Source: Diphasiastrum complanatum
Lineage: Eukaryota > Streptophyta > Lycopodiopsida > Lycopodiales > Lycopodiaceae
Direction of reading: 5' to 3'
DNA length: 64,000 nucleotides
Assembly: GCA_029204225.1 (NCBI GenBank)
Contig: CM055092.1
Span: forward strand, 101,150,433-101,214,432
Part shown: positions 41,154 to 53,340 of the stretch, one piece after another
Numbering within the stretch: position 1 is the first letter of the stretch
Layout: every line of letters starts with the position of its first letter
Translations under genes and position numbers: made by a program
The notes under the pieces: generated by a model
The model's input: the letters and a program-made list of their open reading frames with translations, nothing else
Told to the model about the DNA's origin: nothing
Database searches by the model: none

Positions 41154-41159
41154 CTCCCT

Positions 41160-41620
41160 CTTGAACCTTGCAGCTTTGTTCGTTCAATCCAATTGCCCCT
41201 CTTTGCTTGGTAAAAAGTGGCTTGTCGAGCGGTTTTGTGAGGAGATCTGCAATCATACTTTCTGATTTTATGAACTGCACCTGGAGCTCTCCTTTCGAGA
41301 TCAAATCTTGAATGTGATGGTACTTTAGAGGAATGTGCTTCGTCTTTGAATGGAAGACAGGATCCTGGGACAGATAGATGGCACTCTGAGAGTCCATCAT
41401 CATCGTGCTTGGCCCCTCATTGTCTCCAACATCATCTGCAGTCACATTACCTCATTCGCCACTTTTGAGGCTACGACATACTCAGCTTTCAAGAGGATTA
41501 GGCTACCAGGGTTTGATTTTTGCATATCCAGCTGATTGCAGCTCCGCACGCTATTGTACATCCTCCAGTAATGGACTTGTTGTCATCCTTGCAGCTCGCC
41601 CAGCTCGCATCACTATAGTG
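41160..41620 (-). pseudogene. C1 copia RNase H
   Basis: Reads MMMDSQSAIYLSQDPVFHSK, then TKHIPLKYHHIQDLISKGEL and MIADLLTKPLDKPLF, the typical C-terminal half of copia RNase H (usual DSQSAIxLAxNPxFHxRTKHI, then ADxLTK). The N-terminal half lies in another frame. Confidence 0.9.
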
Positions 41621-41639
41621 ATGCAACTCGAATCCTTTC

Positions 41640-42900
41640 TCTTCGTTTCTAGCTCTGTAGGTTAATCCAATATTCTGGGTACCCTTTAGATACTGTAGGA
41701 TTCATTTGGCCATTTTCCAATGTGCTAGACCAAGATTGGAATAGAATTGGCTCAATGCGTAAGCAGAGAAGGCAAGATCCAGTTTGGTACAGATTGTCAA
41801 GTACATCAAACTCTTGATTAAGTTCTGGTAGGATATACCTGCCATCTTCTATTCTTCCTCTTTCGTGAGCTAGGCTCCAGCTATCATTGGTGTGGCTTTC
41901 TCTTTGCAGTCCATCATGTGGTACTGCTTCAGCACTTTTCTGGCGTATTTTGACTGACTCAAGTGTATTTTGCCATTTGTTCAATCTCTTCTGATCTCCA
42001 GCCCTAGGCATTTTGTTGTTTCTCCAAGATCTATGATTTCGTAGCTTTCAGAAATATGACTCTTCGTGTCTTTGATCAGCATCAAAAAAATTTTTATCAT
42101 CAGCAAATCATCCATGAAAATGGTCAATATCACAAAATCCTACTCTTTTGATGTAGATATTACAGTCTGGTTGAGTAGGGTTGAAGTCTAGAGGCTTCAA
42201 AAGACCATCAAGCTTTTCGTACCAGGCCCGTGATGCCTGTTTTAGACCGTAGATGCATCTCTGCAATCGATAAACATATTGTCTATTGTCGGGGTCTTCA
42301 TAGCCTTCAGTTGCTTCATGAAGATTTCGTCCTCTAGATCTCTGTGGAGAAAGGCTGTTTTCATGTCAATCTGGTGAATTTTCAGATTGTATAGTGTGAC
42401 GTATGCAAGGAGTAGCCTTATGCTTGTCATTTTCACCATGGGCAAATATGTGTCGAAATAGTTGACACCATATCTCTGCGTGTAGCCCTTTGCGACAAGC
42501 CTGGCCTTGTAGCGGCAAATAGTGCCATCTAATTTTAGTTTTTTTCTTATATCCACTTGTAGTCGACTATTTTTCAGTTTTTTGGCAGGGGCTCTAATGT
42601 CCATGCCTCGTTTTACCATATCGACTCAATCTCCTCTAACATTGTCTGCTTCCAGAATTCTCTCTCTGGACTCTGAATAGCTTCTTGGTATGTTGTTGGC
42701 TCTTCTTTGAAGCTGCAGTACTCGAAATACGTGTCTTTGCTCCATTGAAGATTGTCAGAATAGTAGTTTGGAGCTCTTCTTTGTCTTCTTGACCTTCGAG
42801 GTTCGTTTCATCACTGCTCGAACATTTCTTGTTCGTGGAGTCGATCCTCTGTTTCCTGCTGCTCTAGAGTTTGGGGCTCTGCATTCTGATTTGATGTATG
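41640..42900 (-). pseudogene. C1 copia reverse transcriptase
   Basis: Frame-broken RT: DGTICRYKARLVAKGYTQRY and HQIDMKTAFLHRDLEDEIFM (42619-42320), then YGLKQASRAWYEKL, and a catalytic stretch ADDLLMI near 42110 in another frame. After that ETTKCLGLEI and the connection region LSQSKYARKVLKQYHMMDCK. At least four frame changes. Confidence 0.9.
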
Positions 42901-42903
42901 TCC

Positions 42904-43980
42904 TCAATCTCCCTCTTGAATACGCAGTAGTGTGAAGATCTCATGGCCTCTTTCGTCTTTCAGTCCAGAAAATGTGGACTCGTCAAACTTCACATCTCTG
43001 CTCGAAACAACCTTTTTCGTGGTTGGATCGTAGAGTCTGTAGACATGTGTTCCATTCGAGTAGTCGACCATGATTGTTTGTTCGGATTTGTTATCGAGCT
43101 TGCTTCTCTTTTCCTTTGGAATGTGCTTGTATGCTGCACCTCCAAACACTCGTACGTATGACAGAGCAGGCTTTCTGTCTGTCCACATTTCATATGGTGT
43201 TTTGTTCTCTAGTGCTATCATTGTAGATCTGTTCTGTAGGTGTACAACTGTAGCTATTGCCTCGACCCAAAATTGATCCGACAATTGAGCTTGTGCCGTC
43301 ATGCATCTGGCTCCTTTGACTAGCGTTCTATTTTCTCTTTCTGCCACACCTTTGTATTCTGGTGTGTATGCAGGAGTGAACTGGTATTTGATCCCCGGTT
43401 CTTCGCAGAATCTTGAAAATCCTGTGCTTTTGTATTCACCTCCATTGTCAGATCTAAGGATCTGTATCTTTTTCGAGGTTTGTCGCTCTGTGAATGCCAC
43501 AAACTTCTTGAAAGAATCAAATACTTCGGATTTTCTTCAAGTAGTAGATTGTGGTCATTTGGCTATAATCATCTATGAACGTTAGAAAATATCTTAAACC
43601 TGAGAGCGAATCTGTTTTCATTGGTCCACACACATCAGAGTGGATGAGCTCAAGAACTTCTTTGGCTCTTCTTTCCTCGTGTGTGAATGGATTTCGATGT
43701 TGCTTGCCTTTCTGACAAGCTTCGTAGAGCTCATCCTCTGGTCTTGAAATCTTGAGACCTGTGACAATGTCCTTTCTGCTCATGTCATACAAGCTCTGCA
43801 TGTTTAGATGATACATTCTTCTATGCCAAAGCTGATCTTCGTTTTCTGAAGCATTTAATATGCTTTCAGAGTTGCTGATTATTTTGGCCTAGTAGAGATT
43901 TTCTTCTGTGCATCCGACCGTCAGCAACTTGTTTGTCGTCTTCTCGATCATATAGCAAGTGTTGTCGTCGAACAAAATTC
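42904..43980 (-). pseudogene. C1 pre-integrase and integrase
   Basis: Zinc-binding part LWHRRMYHLNMQ then EACQKGKQHR (first Cys is Tyr in ELYEACQK: one ligand appears lost), core HSDVCGPMKTDSLSGLRYFL, DNGGEYKSTGF and GVAERENRTLVKGAR (D, D, E). A frameshift near 43515 splits the core. Ends RDVKFDESTFSG. Confidence 0.9.
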
Positions 43981-45148
43981 AAATGCCTAGATCTGCCATC
44001 TTGCAGACAGATAGCAGATCCTTTCTGAGTGAGAGCACATAGAGTGCTCCTGGCAGCTTTGCTTGGCCTGACAGTGTTCGTAGCTTTAAAGAGCCGATGC
44101 CTTTGACATCGTGTCTGCTTCCATCGCCTAGAATCACTACTATGTCATTTTCCAGTTTGCGAAAGTTGATCAAGATCTTCTTGTTGCAGGTTATGTGAGA
44201 TGTTGCTCCTGAATTGATGACTACATCGTAGTCGTGTTCAGAGTAGCTTGTCAAAGCTTCATCGAGTATTGTGAAAGCTTCGTCACCTCTTTTATCATCC
44301 TTTGATGACTCTGCAATGTTTGCCTTTTCAGCTTTGTTTTTTGTTTTTGGGTTGAATCTGCAGTCGTATGTAGAATGCCCTTTCTTCTTGCAGTGCATGC
44401 AAGGTATTGTTATATTAAACCAGTATTTGTTGGCCGTATGGCCTAGTTTGTGGCAGTGATCACAAGAAGAAGATTGTTGATTCGAGGACTTCATCTTCTC
44501 AAATCTTGGCTTGTTTTTGTTCTTCTTCTTTCCTTTCATGAAGAGAGCCTTCTCTTGATCACTACTTCCCTCTCCTTCGTCTCTCATCAGTCTCTCATCA
44601 GCAACAAGACTGACTGCTTTGTGGAATGTCATATTTGGTAGACTCAGTATGAGCATTCTTAGTAGTTGATAGGACGTCGGTAGAGATTTCATGAAGTACA
44701 TCAACTGCTGTGGTGCTAGGACCTGGTGCTCCTGTCCTGATGTAGCGAGTTGAGCGAAGATCATTCTGATCTTCTCAACATGCTGATCTAACTGGTTGCC
44801 ATCCCACCATATGGATCGCAGCTGATTGTGAAGGTGCATGACTGAAGCTGCAGTCCTCACTTCATACTTTTGTTTTAATCTTTTCCACACTGCATGGCTG
44901 CTTTTGCAGTCTTCAATATGCATGAGTAGATCTTCATTTATGGACAAAACGATGATCGCCATTGCCCGCTCATCCTTTTTTATCCATTCAGCTCTCCTCG
45001 AGTCTCCCTCTGGAGCCTGCACCTCTGAGAGCTCGGTCACTGGCTAGATGCCTTTGTCCTTCAGGAGTGTTTTGATTTTGAATTTCCAGATTTTGTAATT
45101 TGCACCATCAATACTGATTGCTACTCTGGTCTGGATTGTTGTAGCCAT
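43979..45148 (-). pseudogene. C1 gag and protease
   Basis: ATG at 45148 (MATTIQTRVAISIDGANYKI); TAG at codon 35 (45046-45044) is followed by a 353-codon open frame from 45040. Gag core ERAMAIIVLSINEDLLMHIE, WKRLKQKYEVRTAASVMHLH, two knuckles CDHCHKLGHTANKYW (last Cys is Tyr) and CMHCKKKGHSTYDC. The protease core reads VVINSGATSHIT where copia has the catalytic DSGATSH, so the active-site Asp is Asn. The stretch after it (LGDGSRHDVKGIGSL) is normal. Confidence 0.9.
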
Positions 45149-45200
45149 ATTGTGTTGTCTGGAAGAATCACTGCTGGGATATCACTAGTGATAATCTGTA

Positions 45201-45213
45201 GGCTTTGATACCA
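45201..45213 (-). promoter_or_regulatory. C1 primer-binding site
   Basis: The minus strand reads TGGTATCAAAGCC, one base off the initiator tRNA-Met complement, next to LTR end GCGACA. Confidence 0.85.
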
Positions 45214-45605
45214 TGTCGCGGAAGCTTATTATTGTTTCATGTTCGTCCTCTCTTCTAATTCGTGAACAATTTTCTGTCTTTGAAGTTTCTTTTCGTGCGA
45301 AAGCTCTTAGGGGATCCCAGACACTTGACTATGCATCACAGAACATATTTTATTCTAGCAATCAAGAGACACGGCACAAGGCCAAGAGATACACAAAATA
45401 GAGCGACTATATTGTCAGTTTGGTTTAAGAGTGAGATCGTCAGCGTCTCGCTCGTTGGTGGATTGACTCTCTACTCTTTCGCTGTGTTCTACTCGTTGGC
45501 AAACTTTCATGCACAACTATGGTATTTTTGCTTTCTTGCTCTATTCGCTACGTCTCTCTCTGTTTCTTACAGATCTCTGTATTCACTATCTCTCTTCTTA
45601 CAATT
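45214..45605 (-). repeat. C1 5' LTR, outer part missing
   Basis: Inner 390 bases of the C LTR in minus orientation, matching C2 (shared CTCGTTGGTGG, CTTTCATGCACA). It ends where the D2 repeat begins. Confidence 0.75.
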
Positions 45606-45606
45606 A

Positions 45607-46575
45607 TGATATCTGTAGAGATATGCTATGTAGTGAATCTTTGTGGGATCATAAAAGCCTTTTGTACAAACTTTTAATCCTATGGATCTACAAAGTATTC
45701 CATAAACTAAGTTATTCACATGCATAAACTAGTTGTTGGTACATAGGCATATTGATGAGAATTGTGTTTGAGACAATTTCTCGCTGGGTTATAGTAATTT
45801 CTCATTGAGAATTGCTTATTAACCTAGGATTGATTTAGAATCAGATTAAATGTGGTGTTTTGGTACCACACCTAGAGATTTAAATATTTTTTGAATCCGA
45901 TACAACTAACCAGGTCAGAAGCGCTACTTCTGAGTTAGTTGTTGGAAATCAACAATATAATCTTACTTATGGATATTGCTTATAAGTCACATTGTCTATG
46001 AGTCATTTTGGACTCGTTTACAGATGTGTGTGCATAGAATACACGCAATCTTTTGGGACTTATCTTTTCCCGTTCGGAAAGGATGGAATGCTATCCCGGA
46101 AGAGTCAGAAGAGTTGGATAGTTGTTTGTCAAAAATTAGAACTTCACGTAATGAGGTTTCGGTAAATCTTAAGTTATTCTAGATTACAACTTAAGAGGAA
46201 AATCTAGACGTATTCTAGATTGGACCCTAACTTTGGAATGACAATTTGTGCCATGTCTAAAGTAAGGGCTTTTTTTTTTATTACAATCCTTATATTGGCA
46301 CCGTGTGTGAGCTGTAAAAGTTTGGAACTTTTTAGATGGAAAGGACTTTGTGAACAGCTCATGTGTCTTTTAAGAATTGTAATACACTCTTATGATATGG
46401 TATGGTCTCAAAAATCTGGATAGTTGGGATTGGTGCATCATAACTCAGATTCTAGGAAATACCTAATCCATAGGAGAGGATAGTATTCATACCCTGGATG
46501 AATAAACAGGTTAGTGGAATTTTGGTACGACTGATCACCTTACCAAATCGACTATGTTTATTCGGGTATAGACCA
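45607..46575 (+). repeat. D2: right arm of a 1-kb inverted repeat
   Basis: Reverse-complement partner of 33210-34190. Starts ATATCTGTAGAGATATGC and ends near GACCAAGAAATT. Borders C1's truncated LTR. Confidence 0.85.
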
Positions 46576-47324
46576 AGAAATTATAGAGTGTCTATTTAGG
46601 CTTTGTAGATGACCAAAGTGACATTATGAACATTCGCGATTCGAACTTCAGGGGTCACTTTTGGTGGCCGTATTTGCTAAACTAGAGATGACTATGAACT
46701 TAAAGTTCTTCTAATCATTGGTAGTTGACTTCTTTTATTGAGTATAGGATGAGAATTCGATGAATTATGATTGACGAATCATAGTTCAGATTCTAGTTAT
46801 ACTTTATTGTTTAAAAGAAAGGATTACCTGGGTGATCAGAAGATCAGTTAAGATATGTATTCATATTTTTTTAACAATCTCCTCGGAGAGGAAGTTATCC
46901 TTGATGGAGATTGAGTTATAGTAAGCATTTGGCTACCGGTTATAGCCCTTGCATGCTTATGTATAGTTTTTAACCTATATCACCCAATGCGGTAGAGATT
47001 CAAACATTCAAAGTAAAGAGAATAGCGAATTTACTACATGATATGCAGGAAATGCAACGGATTACACGTGAGAGTGTCTAGTGTACCCAAGATGGGGACC
47101 GACTTTATGCAAGTTTGAAAAGAACACTGAGGGACTTCCAAGTGGGGGGTTTGGTATTTTTTGAGAATCTCGATGGATTCAAGTGTAATGGGTACCGGCT
47201 AGCATTACTAACTGTCCCCTATATATAAAGGATTGTTTAAGATCTTGAAAAAGATCAGATGCTTAGCCTCCCAATCGGAACTCCTGGACGTGAGGCCAAT
47301 CAAAGCCTGATTAATTAGAAAGTC
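46576..47324. other. Gene-free stretch
   Basis: No coding sequence recognised. CCCCTATATATAAAGG at about 47216-47232 is a TATA-like motif that may belong to a degraded LTR. Confidence 0.4.
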
Positions 47325-47701
47325 AACAAAAGGACTTTAGGCCTTTTTGCAGGACTTTTAATGTCGCAGGACCTAAATGTCAAGTTAGTAAAGTAGGGGT
47401 TCCCACCAAAATTCAATTTCAAATTGGCTCCTTCCAATTATTGAATGGGTTCCCACTCTTTTTCTAATTTGAACAGTTAGGGAGGTGGGAATTAGCCAAT
47501 AGGAATTTGATGGTGCCATACCTATAAGAGCCAAACCTTATCGCACCAATCCTGCCTATCACGAGAAGTTCGAGAAGATATTCAAAAGCTTCTCGATGCT
47601 GGTTTCATTTATGAAATCGAGCACACCAGTTGGGTATCACCAATTGTGGTGGTACCAAAGAAAAATGGTAAACTTCGTATCTGCGTAGATTTGAAGAAAT
47701 T
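47325..47701 (+). pseudogene. G0: gypsy LTR piece joined to an RT scrap
   Basis: 47325-47530 repeats part of the G1 LTR (AAAAGGACTTTAGGCCTTTT, GGGTTCCCACTCTTTTT). It passes directly into VREDIQKLLDAGFIYEIEHT and WVSPIVVVPKKNGKLRICVD (47560-47700), the start of an Athila/Tat-type RT. All sequence between LTR and RT has been deleted. Copia I begins at about 47702. Confidence 0.75.
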
Positions 47702-47708
47702 GTCAAGT

Positions 47709-49400
47709 TCAGCATGTTGAAGAACTTCTGATGCTTGATCCTGGGAAGCGCTTTGGTGAAGATGTGCGATCAATTATGTTGTGGAGTAGTATTGAAGGAT
47801 CACTTGCCTCGAGAAAACTTTTTCCTAAATGAAACAATACTAGATTTCTATGTGCCTGGATTTGCCATCTAGGATTCAGTGACAGTGAAATACAACTCAA
47901 GTTGTCACATAGAATGGTGGTAGCATTGAATTGAGTGTGATGTAAAGTCATGAAGTAATAACCTGATTCATACAATTTCCTCTGAAGTTTGATATGTTGT
48001 GATGTACTTTTTTTTGGTCGAAAAAAGCGCAACTGATTTCTGCTTCCTTGACTTCCACGAAATTGATCCCCCTGTCAGATAGAAACAGAACTCGGAGGTA
48101 GATTTTCTAGTAGAGACTATTCCTCCTCAATTTGAGTTAGAGTAGCCTCGCAAGATGAGTGAGTTGATAACATTTCCATCATAACACAAAATGTGATCTA
48201 AACTTCCTTGAATATATCTCATCACTCTCTTTAATGCTTTCCAATTAGAGATCCTAGGTTTAGACATGAATTGACTTAACATGCTAATAGGGTATGCTAG
48301 ATCTGGTCTAGTACACAACATTGCATATATCAAAGATCCTATAAGTGAATGATAACTTCGCTAAGTCACTTCACTATCAGAATCAGCACAAGTAGGATTA
48401 CTCAATACTATACTTGGATCCATTGGAGTATCAATTGGTTTGCAATCAGACATATAAAATATTTTTAAAATGCCTTTTAGATATGCTTGCTGGATAAGAT
48501 AGACCTTCTTTTGAAGTCTATTTCTAGTAATGTGAGTTCCTAGCAAAGAAAACAGCTCCTAAATCAGTCATGTTAAATTCCTTTGACAGATTACTCTTAG
48601 TAGTGTGCAGAAGAGAAGTGTAGTTAGACAAGATAAATGCATCATCTATGTAAAGAGCTATGGGAACTGAATGGATACCTATATGCTTGAAATAAATATT
48701 ACAGTCAGCTGAATTGTTTGCAAAACCCAATTAAATGAGATAAGAGTTGATTCTATCGAACCATGCTCTGGCGGCCTGTTTTAGACTGTATATTGTTTTG
48801 TGCAGTTTGCACACTTTGTGCTCTTGGACTTTGACTTTGAATCCTTCCGGTTGGAAGGTACACAACTTTTTTTCAATGTTGCCATTGAGAAATACTGCCT
48901 TGACATCCATTTGGTGCATCTTGACGTCTTCCACGGCTGCTAATGCAATTAGAGTCATGATTGACTGCATTTTGACAACAAGATCGAAAATTTCTTGATA
49001 ATCCACTCCTTGGACTTGAGTGAATCCTTTAGCCACCAGCGGTGCTTTCCATTTAGCAATGGAACCATCAGATTTGATCTTTTTCTTGAAGATCCACTTG
49101 TTGTCGATAACTCTCTTGTGAGTGGGGAAGTCGACCAGTGTTCAGGTCCCGTTCATCAAAAGTGAGTTGTACTCACTTTCCATAGCTTATTGCCACTCCA
49201 CAGCATCCTTGGAATAAATTGCTTCGGCTAGGCTCTCTAGTTCTTCTGATGAAGTCCATAATGATGGAAATGTATAAACTTTGTAAGTTTTATGTTCATC
49301 AGGATAGCCAATGAAAATACATTTATTTGTCCTATGATCCAGCTTCTTCCTAAGTTGTGTAGGAATGTGAACAAAACATATACAACCAAAGATTTGAAGA
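47709..49400 (-). pseudogene. Copia I: integrase end, RT and RNase H
   Basis: Minus-strand order: KLDHRTNKCIFIGYPDEHKT (integrase C-terminal region, about 49350-49280), KKKIKSDGSIAKWKAPLVAK and GFTQVQGVDYQEIFDLVVKM, DVKMHQMDVKAVFLNGNIEK, YSLKQAARAWFDRI, the catalytic IALYIDDAFILS (usual YVDD), LGTHITRNRLQKKVYLIQQA, MIYAMLCTRPDLAYPISMLS, and the RNase H end LCDNLSCISLSLNPRWQIQ. Frameshifts at about 48730, 48540 and 48340. Gag and LTRs are not seen. It lies between two G-family pieces and may have inserted into one G element. Confidence 0.9.
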
Positions 49401-49512
49401 AGCTAAGAGTTTCTATCTTTCAAAGCCTGAGCATTTTTCTTAGTTTTTCCTTGCTATTTTTTCTCACTATTGCATTTTAAACTATGTTTCGCACAATTTG
49501 CATTTTTGAACT

Positions 49513-50297
49513 TGTTGGAGTATTTGTGGATCCCAAGACAATCCTAACCCTAGTTAATAAGTGAGAGGAATTTGGCATCCTGCGTGTGTAAGTACAACCC
49601 GATGATCACATAGTTATTTGATAATTAGGAAGTTAATAAAAGGACTTTAGGCCTTTTTGCGGGACTTTAATGTCACAGGCCTAAATGCCAAGTTAGTGAA
49701 TAAAGTTGGGACTCTTACCAAAATTGGTTCAAATTTAAATTCAAATTGGTTTCCTCCAATTTTGAATGGGTTCCCACTCTTTTTTAAGTTTGAATAGTTA
49801 GGGAGGTAGAAGTGGGCCAATAGGATTTTGAAACCAAGGTCCTCCACTCTACTATAAATACTGCCAAACTCAAGTTTGGAAAACATGTTCCATCTTTTCT
49901 TCAATACAAGCAAATTGGTTCTCTTCTGAAGTGGATGTGGAATGTCCTTGCTCTCTAACTCTTTTCCTCCATCTCTCATGCTTTTGTTGTGTTTGATAAT
50001 TGTTGGATCTGAATATTATTGGGATTGCATGTTCTTATGCATTTTGTGAGAGAGAAGGGGAGAAAGAGAAAGAATAAGCTATCTTTATTGTGGATCGTAG
50101 TATTAATGGTTGTAGTGCTAATGCTTAGGGTTAAAGGATGTTAGAGATAGATGTGGATCTTCCATTCATGTTAAAATTTGAGATATGCTATCACTCTCAT
50201 GGGAACGAATCTAGGCATGACAACTAACTTCATCTCCTTGATACTAGATTGATTAGATCTTGGGTTGAGGGTAGGCAAGGAAAGAAACCCACTACGA
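49513..50297 (+). repeat. G1 5' LTR
   Basis: About 785 bases starting TGTTGGAGTATTTGTGG, with a TATA box CTACTATAAATACTGCC near 49850 and ending ACCCACTACGA. Part of it recurs at 47325-47530. The exact ends are inferred from the primer site and the TG start. Confidence 0.65.
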
Positions 50298-50300
50298 TTT

Positions 50301-50319
50301 TGGCGCCGTTGTCAAGGAG
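50301..50319 (+). promoter_or_regulatory. G1 primer-binding site (tRNA-Asp type)
   Basis: TGGCGCCGTTGTCAAGGAG closely resembles the tRNA-Asp primer site of plant Athila elements (TGGCGCCGTTGCCGGGGA). Confidence 0.75.
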
Positions 50320-50640
50320 CTACACCAATTTTCCAGTTTGCAGCATGTTTGTTGGATAACATTGTTGAACCTTCGCTGACTCAACCTTCGTCTATAAAAA
50401 CCTTCGCCAGTACTATTTTTAGGTTTTGATTTTCCAGATCAGGACTTTGTAAAACTTTGATCGATTCTGTTACAGTTTGATTCTGATTTTGAGAATTCAT
50501 CATTTTTAGAAGTGTCGATCACTGGATTATAGATCTTTTTTCAAAAAAAACAAATTAAAAAATTTGATTGTTGTCAAGTGAAAGAAATTTTGCAGATCTG
50601 AACTGAGATAGTTCTTGATTGAAAATCTAAATCCAATCTC
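50320..50640 (+). other. G1 leader
   Basis: AT-rich leader with no coding sequence recognised. Confidence 0.5.
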
Positions 50641-50649
50641 ATTGTCTGA

Positions 50650-51790
50650 TTGATTTGTTTCGAAAAAATGGTTGCTCTTGAGGTGCTCCTCAAGAAGTCA
50701 ATCCAATCATTGTTAGGAGAGCATCCCATTTGGATCTACCTAAATATAATGGATTAATAGATCTAGTTAGATTCTCCAGATCTATGCTAAATCTTGTGAA
50801 GTCTATGACGAAGTCTTTCCTCAAAATAAACTTAAGCCTTTTCCTATGGCCCTAATGGGTGCAGCACAAGATTGGTACTACAATCAAGATGAGACTGAGC
50901 GTACTGCTTATTACCATTTTAATCCTTGGATTATCTAGCAACGATATGCCCAGATGAGATATCAAGAACTCCTTTACGGAAAGGATCATGCAGCCAAACC
51001 TCATCTTGGGTATCTGGAGAGATTAGCTTTACTAGCCTCATCAACACAACTGGCTCCTCCTGCTAATCTGATGGAACCAGATCCTTACAGAGGTAACGAG
51101 CAATGGAATTATAGTAATGATAGCGATCCTTTAGAATAGTATGCTATTTATGTTGTCGCACAACAACAAGCATCTAGAAATTGGACCAAAGTGCCGCTTG
51201 GATGCTTTGCATGTGGAGAAAATCATAGAGTTGCATAATGTCCAAATAAAGGCAAATATGTACCATTCTATCGTGGCTGTGGTTATAGGCATTGCTACAA
51301 GGAGTGTCCAGCAAGACCGAAGCCACTGCCGGTCACAACTCCTGTAAATTTGATAACAATCAAGCAAAGACCAGTAGTTCAACCTGAACCAAGTATACCC
51401 TTGATGGTGGTTACTAGAGCTCATAAGCAGAAAGAACCGGTATCAGATCCAGAACTTGCTGATTCTATACCATTAACTGATATACCAACAGCATCTGGAG
51501 TCTATCCAAATCTCCATGTATAAAAGAAAAGATATCAGGATATAAGACAATGTATTAAACAATTGCAAGAAGAAGAGGAGCTTGAAGCCACTAGAGTAGT
51601 AGCCGAAGTTTGTTCTTCACCAGTGCAACCACCGAATAATCCACGTATAGATAAATTGCATCATGATGAAGAACCCTTCAAGATGGCTGAACTGGAAGCG
51701 CTGCAGACATAACTCCTCATGAGTATTTTGTCTAGTAAGATAAATATTACGTTGGGAGAATTCTTGAAGTTGGTGCCAATCGCAAAAGAA
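50650..51790 (+). pseudogene. G1 gag
   Basis: Starts near MVALEVLLKKSIQSLLGEHP-like text; clearer is QDWYYNQDETE at about 50870 and the knuckles CFACGENHRVA, stop, CPNKG then CGYRHCYKECP (51200-51320). A charged region (QLQEEEELEATRVVAEVCSS) follows. Frame broken by several stops. Confidence 0.65.
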
Positions 51791-51797
51791 AGTATTA

Positions 51798-52100
51798 GTG
51801 CAAAAGTTAACTCAAACTGAATCAGAAGCCAATCAAGAACCACTTTTTTGTGCTAGATTTGAAGAATCTAATGAGGTACTCCATGTCGGAGTAGCTTGGA
51901 AAAGTGAGCAAAAAAATATCACTCTGCCGATACAACATAGACAATTTTCTAAAGAAACAGTTGTGATAGATGGAGGTTCGGGAGTTAACTTGATCTCAAC
52001 AAAGCTATGTGCAAAATGGGGCCTTACAAAAATTAAGCTTGCGACTTTTGCCATTAAGCTAGCTGATCAAACTACAGTTCGTCCGTGGGGAATGGTTTAA
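51798..52100 (+). pseudogene. G1 protease
   Basis: Open stretch with VVIDGGSGVNLISTKLCAKW, the Athila/Tat-type aspartic protease core, active-site Asp and Gly intact. A stop at 52100 ends the frame before RT. Confidence 0.8.
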
Positions 52101-53340
52101 GACATACTTGTCAAAATTGCTGGAGTACAATTTTCATTACTTTTGTAGTAATGGACTTTCTTGACGCACCAAATGTCTATCGAGTCTTACTGGCACGTCC
52201 ATGGTTACGAGTTGCGCAAATGATTCATAACTGGGGTACCGGAAAAATCACTTTTGAAAATCGTGAACATGCAATCAAAGTGGATCCTATAACTTGGACT
52301 ATCAGACTAGCCGTCCAAAAAGAGGATGATGATTCATTAAAAATGGATCATACCTGCGATCGACCAGTCAAAAATTGGGGAGTTCATTATGACTCTCAAA
52401 CTGATACTGTCAACTGGAGTCAAGCTCTTGCAACAATTGATTGTACAGTAGGATATATGTGTCAATAAGATAATCAGTCCAACTTGAGCGAGATTTCATT
52501 ATTGGATCAAACTTTGGATACACCGACCATCTTTCCTTTGAATGTGCTGAATGTAGCTTGGATATCAATGGAACCCATACCATATCCAATTGAAGATGAA
52601 TTTATTCATGTGAGTCACGCCTTGACTTATGAGGACATTGCAAAACTTATTGATGAGCAGTTTCTAAATCACAGGGATCCTACCAGATTTGGAGTACGTG
52701 ATATTTTCGATGAATCAACAATAAAACTGTCAAAAGTAGTTATATAAAAGGAAGACAAGATCATAGGATCAATAACAAAGAAACAAGCTAAGCAACATTA
52801 TAATATGGTCCTAAAATGAGAAAATCCACCTCAAAAGGTTGATTCCAAGACTCTGCCACCCTTACTGGATAAAGACAAAGGGAAAGTCAAGGATAATTCT
52901 TCAAGTCAGAATTCTCACGAGACATCACTGTCCAGGAAGTCATCGCCTCCACAATCGATTCCTGCCAAGAAAACTAAACGAAAATCCATGTCTAATCCTT
53001 TTGACAAAGAACAATAAGAGGAAGTCCAACATGATATGCTAGAGCATTTCAAATGTTATACTCTAGATGATGTGGTTATCATGTTACCGAAAGTACATCG
53101 TGAACCTGAAGAACAAGTGCCAGAATCGAAAGATGCTTATGATGGCCCAGCTAGGATGCAGCCTATGAATCTTGCGGAACCAGGAGAACGAGAAAAAATT
53201 GTACAAGTTGGAGCACAACTTACTCCTGAACAGTTTCAAGAGCTATGGAAATTGCTTACTAAGTATCAAGATTCCTTTGCTTGAACTTATAAAGATCTCA
53301 AAGGGATTCCGACATCAGTTATTGAACATACCATAACATT
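52101..53340 (+). pseudogene. G1 protease-to-RT linker
   Basis: Fragments in shifting frames: YRVLLARPWLRVAQMIHNWG (end of the protease domain), then QTDTVNWSQALATID and further linker, ending VGAQLTPEQFQELWKLLTKY, the usual acidic helix before RT. Confidence 0.6.

Larger units (their letters stand above)
41055..45605 (-). mobile_element. C1: nearly complete but dead Ty1/copia element
   Basis: Minus-strand order: partial 5' LTR (45214-45605, cut at the D2 border), primer site (45201-45213), gag, protease, integrase, RT, RNase H, polypurine tract (GAGGGAG at about 41154-41160) and the first 100 bases of the 3' LTR (about 41055-41153, from TGTCAAAAATGGTAAAC). It has the copia order with integrase before RT. 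Several frameshifts and stops, and both LTRs are truncated at their outer parts. Confidence 0.9.
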
